A DNA stretch of 64,000 bases from positions 1 to 64,000 of the forward strand of contig JANYCN010000021.1 in the NCBI GenBank assembly GCA_025360225.1, in the 5' to 3' direction. Shown here in pieces: positions 8,662 through 16,425 of the stretch (position 1 is the stretch's first letter; each line of letters begins with the position of its first letter). The notes under the pieces were generated by a model. The model searched no databases and was not told where the DNA came from. It was given only the letters and a program-made list of their open reading frames with translations. The position numbers were made by a program, and so were the translations under genes. The DNA comes from Actinomycetes bacterium (GTDB lineage Bacteria; Actinomycetota; Thermoleophilia; Gaiellales; F1-60-MAGs149).

Positions 8662-9381
8662 TCAGGGCAGCGCGCGCAGAACCGCGTGACGCTCGCCGAG
8701 CTCGCTGACGCACGGGGCAACCTCAAGGGTCGACACCTCGGCACAGCGGGCCACGTCGTCCTCGTGCCCGGTGCCCGCCAGGTCCTGTGCGCTCAGGGAG
8801 GCCGCGAGCGCGTGGAGCGGCGAGCTGTAGGAGAGCGCAAGCGCGCGGGCCTCGACGGCCAGGGGGTCGAGCTCCACCGCTACGCCGAGGGCCTCGATCG
8901 CGAGGATCAAGCGCCCGGCGACGTAGACGTCATCGCTCGCGACGGCACCGCGAACGCCAGCGCAACGCACCGCGATCTCGCCAGGCTCCGCCACCTCAAG
9001 CGCTGCGCGGACGACCGCGTCCAGACACACGAGCGCTCCAGCGAACACGACCGCCGACTCGCGGGTCGCCTGGAGGATCGCCCGCGTGCCGTTCGTCGTG
9101 CTCAGGACCAGCGAGCGCCCCCGCGGAACGAGGTACTCGGCGGGCGAGTTGCCACAGTCGAAGCCGTCGATCCGCACGCCGGCTCGCTCGCCTCCGAGCA
9201 CCGCGCCGAGGCGTGCGGCGGCCTCGGCCCGTGCATCGTCGATCGCCCCGGCACAGACCACCTCCTCGTAGCCCGCGGCGAGCGCCTGAGCGATCGTCGA
9301 TGTCGCGCGGATGCAGTCCACGACGATCTGCACCGGCGCAACGAGCGCGATCCCCGGATGGGTGGCGACGGTGACGCGCAT
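8662..9381 (-). CDS. 2-phosphosulfolactate phosphatase (ComB) family protein
   Basis: IVVDCIRATSTIAQALAAGYEEV...GNSPAEYLVPRGRSLVLSTTNGTRAI...VFAGALVCLDAVVRAAL. Confidence 0.8.
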   Translation of the reverse strand: MRVTVATHPGIALVAPVQIVVDCIRATSTIAQALAAGYEEVVCAGAIDDARAEAAARLGAVLGGERAGVRIDGFDCGNSPAEYLVPRGRSLVLSTTNGTRAILQATRESAVVFAGALVCLDAVVRAALEVAEPGEIAVRCAGVRGAVASDDVYVAGRLILAIEALGVAVELDPLAVEARALALSYSSPLHALAASLSAQDLAGTGHEDDVARCAEVSTLEVAPCVSELGERHAVLRALP

Positions 9382-9455
9382 CGTGCGCCAGCATAGAGGC
9401 GGTCCTCCCCCAGACGGGTGACCCCAGCTCCGGAACGGATGCCGATACCACACGG

Positions 9456-10310
9456 GTGAACGTCGCTGATCCCGCGCGGCTCGACGCCGTCATCGAGCGC
9501 GTCCGGTCGTTGCCGCTGTCACACGACGGCGCGATCGAGGGGATCATCGATGCCTGCGACTCGGTGCAGACGACGATGGCGGAGATCGCCGACAAGGTTG
9601 GGCGCGAGCCGGCACTCGCCGCGATCGTCATGCGCCAGGCGAACTCGGCCTACTACGGCTACGGCCGGAAGGTCGACACGCTGCCGGACGCCTGCGTGCT
9701 GCTCGGCATCGGCACGATCCGGACGCTCGCGCTGACGAACGCCGCGCTGCGGTTCCTCGCCGTCGACCGCGACGGCCTCACCACGATGCGCCGGGAGCTG
9801 CTCCAGCACTCGATCGCAACCGCCGTCGCGGCACGCGCCCTCGCCCGCCGCGCAGGCGCACACCCCGACAAGGCGTTTCTCTGTGGCCTGATCCACGAGC
9901 TCGGGACGATCGTGCTCACCCGCGTAGCGAAGCCCGAGTTCCTCCACATCTACGTCACCGCTCGCCGTGATCGCCGCTCGTTCGCCGACGTCGAGCTCGA
10001 GGTCCTCGGCTTCGACCACGCGGCGCTCGGCTCGCGCATCGCCGAGAGCTGGCGATTCCCCGCGCCGATCTGCGACGCGATCGCGTGCCAGCACGACCCG
10101 GGGAAGGCGCGCGTCGAGCGCATCCTCGCCGAGTCGTTGCACTGCGCCGACTGGCTCGCTGCCGAGCTGGGCAAGGGCCTCGTCCCGTTTGATCATCCGG
10201 AGTGGCCTGACGCCCGTGCCGCAGATCACTTCGGCATGTCGCCGCTCGGCATGGCTGAGCTCGTCGAGGAGGTCGAGGACGGCGCCCGCAGCTGGGCGAT
10301 GGCGGCCTGA
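9456..10310 (+). CDS. HDOD-domain protein
   Basis: LPLSHDGAIEGIIDACDSVQTTMAEIADKVGREPALAAIVMRQANSAYYG...VLLGIGTIRTLALT...FLCGLIHELGTIVL. Confidence 0.85.
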   Translation: MNVADPARLDAVIERVRSLPLSHDGAIEGIIDACDSVQTTMAEIADKVGREPALAAIVMRQANSAYYGYGRKVDTLPDACVLLGIGTIRTLALTNAALRFLAVDRDGLTTMRRELLQHSIATAVAARALARRAGAHPDKAFLCGLIHELGTIVLTRVAKPEFLHIYVTARRDRRSFADVELEVLGFDHAALGSRIAESWRFPAPICDAIACQHDPGKARVERILAESLHCADWLAAELGKGLVPFDHPEWPDARAADHFGMSPLGMAELVEEVEDGARSWAMAA

Positions 10311-10335
10311 TGTCCAGTCCAGCACCTGATCGGTC

Positions 10336-10376
10336 GGCACCGCACAGCTCATGCCTGGCACGAGCTGTGCGGTGCC
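10336..10376. terminator. Perfect 15-bp stem-loop between convergent genes (terminator-like or REP-like)
   Basis: GGCACCGCACAGCTC-atgcctggcac-GAGCTGTGCGGTGCC. Confidence 0.6.
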
Positions 10377-10401
10377 CGAGCGGGACGTCGCTCCTTGCGG
10401 G

Positions 10402-11100
10402 CTACTGGCTCTGCGCGCAGAGATCGCCCATGGCGCTCACGTCGCCGGCGCGCGCCGACGCGATGATCCTGGCGTAGTAGACCTGCGTCGGCACGTCCCC
10501 AGGCGCGAACTGGGCGATCGGACCGGGCAGAGCCGACGGCGCCGCACCATCCTCGGGCGTCCCGGCCGGGCCGTCGACGATGTGATGAGTGACGAGATCA
10601 CCGAGCGCGTCGCGCGCGCCCTCGAAGGCAGCCCGGTCGCCGGCCCCATGCGTGCGCACCACCTCGCACGTCCAGGCGTCGAGGGCGGCCATCACGGCGA
10701 CGGACTCGCCTCGCCCGCCACGGCCCGTCGGGATGACCGCGTTCGCAGTGACCGTCCGCACCGGCCAGCTCGCGTCCGCAGGAAGCACGAGCGCCTCCTG
10801 CGCCGCTGCGTACTCCCGCGCGAACACGGCAGCGGCCGTGTCCGGCGGGGCCTGACGCGAGACATCGCGCTGCCACGGGCCGATCCCGGTCGCAGCAGCG
10901 ACCCCCGCCACGGCCCCGGTCGAGAGGAGCGCCCCGACGATGAGCAGCGCCCGTCGCGGGGCTCGATAGCCCCTTCGTCGGCCCACGGCGTCCGGTGTCT
11001 CGACCGAGGCGCGACGACGTGCGAGCTGACCCGTGTCGGTCGCCGCGAGCGTCCGTGCGGGATCGGCCGCGACCAGTGCGTCGATCGCATCAGCAGGCAT
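10402..11100 (-). CDS. Single-TM protein downstream of ECF sigma factor; possible anti-sigma
   Basis: ATG within the 3' end of the sigma gene; TM segment RALLIVGALLSTGAVAGVAAATGIG; no recognised domain. Confidence 0.5.
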   Translation of the reverse strand: MPADAIDALVAADPARTLAATDTGQLARRRASVETPDAVGRRRGYRAPRRALLIVGALLSTGAVAGVAAATGIGPWQRDVSRQAPPDTAAAVFAREYAAAQEALVLPADASWPVRTVTANAVIPTGRGGRGESVAVMAALDAWTCEVVRTHGAGDRAAFEGARDALGDLVTHHIVDGPAGTPEDGAAPSALPGPIAQFAPGDVPTQVYYARIIASARAGDVSAMGDLCAQSQ

Positions 11101-11635
11101 CGAGGGTCTCCTTCGCGCTTCGGGTCGCGGCGGCGCGGGGCGCCGTCGCCTGGCGAAATGCCGTTCGGAAGCGGGATCGCGCGCGGTGCAGACGCACGGC
11201 AACAGCGCCCCGCGAGGCACCGATGACGGTGGCGATCTCAGCACATCCAAGCTCGGACCAGGCCGAGAGCAGCAGGATCTCGCGATCAACGACCGACAGC
11301 TCGAGCAGCGCTGCGGTCAGCACCGGGTCGTCGCTGACGGGCGCGACATGGTGCACCGGCTCCGCGCCGATGCGGTCATGTAACGCCTCCCGGCGACCAG
11401 CAGCACGCCGCTGGTTCGCCGTGATCCGCCGCACGGCGGAGAAGCACCAGGCGCGCTCCGCCCCGCCACGGACGTCGGAGAGGCTGCGCCAGAGCGCCGC
11501 CATCGACTCGCTGACGACGTCATCTGGGTCGTCGGCGCCGAGCCTGTACGCGTACCTTCGCAGCTCGTCGTAGTGGGCGGCGAAGAACGCGTCGTAGCGC
11601 TCGAGGCCTCTATCGGGTTTGCGTCTCGTGGCCAT
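11090..11635 (-). CDS. RNA polymerase sigma factor, sigma-70/ECF family
   Basis: FFAAHYDELRRYAYRLGADDPDDVVSESMAALWR (region 2); LLELSVVDREILLLSAWSELGCAEIATVIGASRGAVAVRLHRARSRFR (region 4); exact start uncertain (ORF open to 11683). Confidence 0.85.
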   Translation of the reverse strand: MATRRKPDRGLERYDAFFAAHYDELRRYAYRLGADDPDDVVSESMAALWRSLSDVRGGAERAWCFSAVRRITANQRRAAGRREALHDRIGAEPVHHVAPVSDDPVLTAALLELSVVDREILLLSAWSELGCAEIATVIGASRGAVAVRLHRARSRFRTAFRQATAPRAAATRSAKETLDAC

Positions 11636-11704
11636 CATCAGCTGCTTGATGTCCACCACGCGCCGGAAGATTACGAGAAGCACCGACCCACGAGCGAACG
11701 CGCG

Positions 11705-12112
11705 CTACGACACGGTGACGGACGCCTGCATGCCGCGACTGCGATGCTTGGCGATCGAGCAGAAGAAGGTGTAGACCCCCGGCGCAAGGTCAACCGTGAT
11801 CGAGCCAGTCGTTCCACCCTCGACGCTCGGCGAGGAGACGCGAACGTTGGCGCCGCCGGTGATCGAGAGGTTGTGCGGAACGGTGCCGACGTTCGCCGCC
11901 TGGAACGTGTACCTGCCTGCCGCCAACGCCGTCGGCACGCCGGCGATCGCGAACTCCTTCTCGCTCACCGGGACGATCGTCCCCTTCGGCTCGGCGGTCG
12001 TCGGCGGCGGCGCGGTCGTGGCGTCGGACGGGCCAGGGTCAGACGAACCGCACGCGCCAAGCGCGACGGCAAGCGCGAGACACGCGACGGTGGCGGATGG
12101 GACGTTCAGCAC
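11705..12112 (-). CDS. Cupredoxin-domain lipoprotein
   Basis: lipobox ALGAC-GSS; HNLSITGG and YTFFCSIAKHRSRGMQASVTV (type I Cu ligands H, C, H, M); GTG start. Confidence 0.8.
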   Translation of the reverse strand: MLNVPSATVACLALAVALGACGSSDPGPSDATTAPPPTTAEPKGTIVPVSEKEFAIAGVPTALAAGRYTFQAANVGTVPHNLSITGGANVRVSSPSVEGGTTGSITVDLAPGVYTFFCSIAKHRSRGMQASVTVS

Positions 12113-12145
12113 GGGGCGCTCCTCGAACCGGTACCGTGCGCCACG

Positions 12146-13204
12146 ATGGCGCCCAGGATTCTCAGCGTAGTCGGAAACCGGCCGCAGTTCGTCAAGGCGG
12201 CGCCGCTGCACCTCGCGCTGCGCGAGCGCGCGGCGTTGCGCGTCGTCGACACCGGGCAGCACTACGACCGCGAGCTCGCCGGCGTGTTCTACGAGGAGCT
12301 CGCCCTCGACCCGCCCGACCACCACCTCGGCGTCGGCTCAGGCTCGCACGGCGCGATGACGGCCCGGATCCTCGAGCGGATCGAGCCGGTGATCGCGTTC
12401 GAGGCACCCGACTGGCTCGTCGTCTTCGGCGACACCAACTCGACGCTTGCAGCGGCGCTCGCGGCGGCGAAGCTCGGCGTCCCGATCGCCCACGTCGAAG
12501 CTGGGCTGCGCTCGTACGACCGCTCGATGCCGGAGGAGGTAAACCGGGTGCTCGTCGACGCGTTGTCCCGCTCGCTCCTCTGCCCGAGCGACCTCGCGGT
12601 CGCGAACCTCGCAGCGGAGGGCATCGTCAACGGCGTCGAGGTCGTCGGCGACGTGATGGCCGATGCCGCTCGCCTGTTCGGACCCGTCGCCGAGCGCCTG
12701 CCACGGTCGCCGCTCGCCGCGCTCGGCCTCACCGCCGGCGGCTACCTGCTCGCGACGGTGCACCGGGACGCGAACACGCGCCAACCGGCGCTCGGACGGC
12801 TCGTCCACGGGCTGTCGTCGCTCGCGACCCCGGTCGTCCTGCCGCTGCACCCGCGCACGCGGGCCGCGCTCGAGCGCGACGGCCTCGCGTTCTCCGGCAA
12901 CGTCCGGGTCGTCGAGCCGGCCTCCTACCTCGCGTTCACAGCGCTCCTGCGCGGCGCGCGCGCGCTCGTGACGGACTCGGGTGGCGCCCAGAAGGAGGCG
13001 TACTACCACGGCGTACCGTGCATCACGCTGCGCCGCGAGACCGAGTGGGTGGAGACGGTGACCTCGGGATGGAACGTCCTCGTCGGCGACGACGCGGACG
13101 AGCTCGCCGCGGCAGCAGCCGCTCCTGCACGGCCGGGAGAACGTCCGTCACTCTACGGCGATGGTCACGCCGCGCAACGCATCGCCACGATCCTCACCCG
13201 ATAA
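12146..13204 (+). CDS. wecB: UDP-N-acetylglucosamine 2-epimerase (non-hydrolysing)
   Basis: ILSVVGNRPQFVKAAPL...VDTGQHYD...VFGDTNSTLAAALAAAKLGVPIAHVEAGLRSYDRSMPEEVNR...VTDSGGAQKEAYYHGVPCITLR.ETEWVETV. Confidence 0.93.
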   Translation: MAPRILSVVGNRPQFVKAAPLHLALRERAALRVVDTGQHYDRELAGVFYEELALDPPDHHLGVGSGSHGAMTARILERIEPVIAFEAPDWLVVFGDTNSTLAAALAAAKLGVPIAHVEAGLRSYDRSMPEEVNRVLVDALSRSLLCPSDLAVANLAAEGIVNGVEVVGDVMADAARLFGPVAERLPRSPLAALGLTAGGYLLATVHRDANTRQPALGRLVHGLSSLATPVVLPLHPRTRAALERDGLAFSGNVRVVEPASYLAFTALLRGARALVTDSGGAQKEAYYHGVPCITLRRETEWVETVTSGWNVLVGDDADELAAAAAAPARPGERPSLYGDGHAAQRIATILTR

Positions 13205-13252
13205 CGGTAGAGGGCTTGCGCTCCCTGCCGGCATGCGGGATGATCCAGAGCC

Positions 13253-14848
13253 ATGCAACGGAACTCTCTCAAGCTCGGGCTGGCGATCACCAGCAGCCTG
13301 GTGGCAATGTCACTCGGCGTCGTGAGCGCCAGCGCCGCGGCGCCGTCGCTCGTCCGGCTCGCCACCGCCTCCACGACCGATCATTGGGACATGACCCCGG
13401 GCAACAGCCCAACCGTGGTCAACCTGCAGCGACTCCTCTGTGATGGACTCTACGACCTTCCCGCGACGAGCACCGTACCGATGCCCGCGATCGCCGTTAA
13501 CAACGGCGTGTGGGGGCCAACGTCGGTCACCTTCGAGATCCGCCCCGGCCTCCATTTCAGCGACGGCTCGCCGGTTACGGCGCACGACGTGCAGGCAAGC
13601 TTCCAACGCCTCCTCTCGTTCGATCGAGGCGACCTCCTCTATCCGTACTACCTCGACGTCGTGACGGGCGCCTACGACTTCGTCTGGAACCACGGCGCCG
13701 ACGCGGCGATCACGATGCCAGACGCCACCCACGTCACGATCGAGATGTATCCGATTGACCGGGCGTTCACGGAGGTGCTCGCGTGGAGCTCGTCCTGCAT
13801 CGTCAAGGCAGACGCCTTCCTCACGCACACGGCGCTGCCGCCGCCCACGACAGGCCCGTACATGGTGACGAGCACGAGCGCCAGCCAGGTCGTGCTCGAC
13901 CGCAACCCGTACTGGGGCGACACCGCAGGGAACGCCACGGTGCTCGGTCGGGGCGCCGAGCTCGCGACGAGCTGGCAACCGGACCGGTTCACCGTCGACC
14001 GCAACGTGCAGGAAGGCGCACAGCGAGCCGCCATCACGGCGGGAACGCTCGACGCCTCGCTCGACATGCTCGCCGACCCCGGAAGCGATCCGCAGCTCGC
14101 CGGCCGGATCGCCCGGACCGGGGACGGCTCGGTGGTGTTCCTCCAGCTCAACACGGCCAAGGGGAACCCGCTAGCGAACCGGAACCTGCGCAAGGCGATC
14201 GCGTACGCCATCGACCGGACGAAGCTGTTGCGGGTCGCGAGGGCTGCCGGAGCCTACGGTGCGACCGCCTGGGCGAACCTGCTGCCGCCAGCATTCGGGC
14301 CGCGCGGACCGTTCGGGCTAACGGCGAACAAGGCAAAGGCGAAGGCTGCCCTTCATGCGGCCCACCTGAAGAAGATGCCGAAGATCGTGTACGTGTACTC
14401 GACGAACTCGAAGGTGCAGATCGCGACGGCGAAGGAGTTCAAGGCCGAGATGAAGGCCGTGGGCGTCCCGATCACCCTCAAGGGAGCAGCGAACCACTAC
14501 GACCTGATGAACAACCCGGCGAAGTGGTCGATCTCCCCCGACGCCTGGTACGCGGACTTCCCCGACGCGAGCGAGATCCTCCGCCAGGAGCTGTCGTTCA
14601 CGGGAGCGTACGACTGGTCGGGGTACACGGGCCTCGACAGCCGCCTTGCGACGATCGCCGCGATGCCGCTCGGCCCGGCACGGGAGGCAGCGGCGCAGGC
14701 CCTCGCAACGACCGTGCTGCGCGACGACGTGCCGCTGCTCGCCGTGCGCACCTACAACAACGTCACCTACTGGTCGTCGCATCTCACGAACGTCGTCTAC
14801 ACGCCTGGCGTGGGGATCCGCTGGGAGCTCGTCCAGGTGGCGCAGTGA
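13253..14848 (+). CDS. Family 5 extracellular solute-binding protein (peptide/nickel type)
   Basis: Sec signal peptide; FEIRPGLHFSDGSPVTAHDVQASFQRLL...NRNLRKAIAYAIDRTKLL...DFPDASEILRQEL. Confidence 0.88.
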   Translation: MQRNSLKLGLAITSSLVAMSLGVVSASAAAPSLVRLATASTTDHWDMTPGNSPTVVNLQRLLCDGLYDLPATSTVPMPAIAVNNGVWGPTSVTFEIRPGLHFSDGSPVTAHDVQASFQRLLSFDRGDLLYPYYLDVVTGAYDFVWNHGADAAITMPDATHVTIEMYPIDRAFTEVLAWSSSCIVKADAFLTHTALPPPTTGPYMVTSTSASQVVLDRNPYWGDTAGNATVLGRGAELATSWQPDRFTVDRNVQEGAQRAAITAGTLDASLDMLADPGSDPQLAGRIARTGDGSVVFLQLNTAKGNPLANRNLRKAIAYAIDRTKLLRVARAAGAYGATAWANLLPPAFGPRGPFGLTANKAKAKAALHAAHLKKMPKIVYVYSTNSKVQIATAKEFKAEMKAVGVPITLKGAANHYDLMNNPAKWSISPDAWYADFPDASEILRQELSFTGAYDWSGYTGLDSRLATIAAMPLGPAREAAAQALATTVLRDDVPLLAVRTYNNVTYWSSHLTNVVYTPGVGIRWELVQVAQ

Positions 14849-16425
14849 CCCGGCGGACGGCGATCGTCGCGGCGACGATCGGCCTGGCGTTGACGCCGGT
14901 TGCGGCGCTCGCAGCCGACCCGATCGTCGTGCACCTGGCGACCGCCACCACGACGGTGCCGTGGGATCTGACGACGTGGAGCCCGCCACACATGAACTTC
15001 GAGCGGCTCCTCTGCGACGGCCTGTATGACTACTCCGACGCGATCGGGAGCCTCACGACGCCGGTGCCGGCGATCGCCGATGGAGCGCCGACGACGACGG
15101 CGACGACGATCACCGTTGCGGTCCGTCAGGGGCTTCACTTCTCCGACGGCACGCCCGTCACGCCCGACGACGTGAAGGGATCGCTGCTTCGCGCGGTCGA
15201 CTTCCAGGCGCGACCCGACCAGGCGAACGGCTACCCGTACTACTACGACGTGATCGAAGGCATCACCGAGTTCAGCTTCGGCATCCCGACGCCAGCCCCG
15301 TCGATCACCACCGACGCCACCCACGTGACCCTCGGCCTGTACGCCCAGGACGCGGCGTTCGCGCACGCCCTCGCGTGGGTGCCTTCGTGCGTCGTCCCGG
15401 CTGCCACCTCTCACGCCCACACGGACGTCGCGCCTGTATCGACCGGCCCCTACCGCATCGGCTCGCAGACGCCGACGCAGGTCGTGCTCGAGCGCAACCC
15501 GTACTGGCTCGGGATGGGCGGTAACGCCGAGGTGTTCGGGCGCGCGGCTGACGCGGCCACGCTCTGGCAGCCTGACTCGTTCGTCGTCGACCTCGGCGTT
15601 ACTCCGGCCGCCCAGCTCTCCCGGATGCAGGCCGGCACGCTCGACGCGTCGCTCGATGACTCGGTCACCGACCCGGGCGCCAACGCCACGTTCGTCGGCG
15701 GACGGGTCCGGTCGAAGGATCAGGTCGTGTCGTTCCTCGAGATGAACACCTTCGTCGGCGCGTTGAAGAACCGCCAGCTGCGCCGCGCGGTGTCGTTCGC
15801 GCTCGACCGAACGCGGCTCGCACGCCTGAACGGCTCGGGCGCTGCGCCGTGGTCGAACCTGCTCGCCCCCGACACGGCCGGGGCGGGGCCGTATCCCCTG
15901 ACGGCCGACCTGAAGCGTGCGCGCGCCGCCGTCAAGGCCGCGAAGCTGAAGAGGCTGCCGACGATCACGATCATCGTTGACAAGGGATCGGTGCGCGTGA
16001 AGCTCGCCGGTGAGATCAAGGCGGAGCTGAAGAAGGTTGGCCTGACGGTGACCGTGAAGGCCGTCTCCTACCCGTACCTCGCCCTGGTTAACCCAAAGTC
16101 GTGGTCGATGCTGTTCTACGGCTGGGGCGCTGACTTTCCGGACACGAGCGAGGTCGTCAGGCAGGAGCTCTCGCGCACCGGCGCCGAGGACTTCTCGCTG
16201 TACGCCGGAGCGGACGCGCCGCTGCAGACGATCGCAGCGATGCCGCTCGGGCCAGCCCGGGAGACCGCGGTTCGTAAGCTGGTGCAGACGATGCTGGCAA
16301 ACGACGCCCCGATCGCACCGCTGTTCACGTTCCTGGCGACACACGTCTGGACGAAGCGGCTCGCGAACGTCACCTACGTCCCGACGATGGGCATCCGCTG
16401 GTCACGGGTCACGGTCGTGCCGTAG
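14845..16425 (+). CDS. Family 5 extracellular solute-binding protein, tandem paralogue
   Basis: GTG start overlapping upstream TGA; VAVRQGLHFSDGTPVTPDDVKGSLLRAV...KNRQLRRAVSFALDRTRLAR...ADFPDTSEVVRQELSRTGAEDFSLY. Confidence 0.87.
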   Translation: MTRRTAIVAATIGLALTPVAALAADPIVVHLATATTTVPWDLTTWSPPHMNFERLLCDGLYDYSDAIGSLTTPVPAIADGAPTTTATTITVAVRQGLHFSDGTPVTPDDVKGSLLRAVDFQARPDQANGYPYYYDVIEGITEFSFGIPTPAPSITTDATHVTLGLYAQDAAFAHALAWVPSCVVPAATSHAHTDVAPVSTGPYRIGSQTPTQVVLERNPYWLGMGGNAEVFGRAADAATLWQPDSFVVDLGVTPAAQLSRMQAGTLDASLDDSVTDPGANATFVGGRVRSKDQVVSFLEMNTFVGALKNRQLRRAVSFALDRTRLARLNGSGAAPWSNLLAPDTAGAGPYPLTADLKRARAAVKAAKLKRLPTITIIVDKGSVRVKLAGEIKAELKKVGLTVTVKAVSYPYLALVNPKSWSMLFYGWGADFPDTSEVVRQELSRTGAEDFSLYAGADAPLQTIAAMPLGPARETAVRKLVQTMLANDAPIAPLFTFLATHVWTKRLANVTYVPTMGIRWSRVTVVP

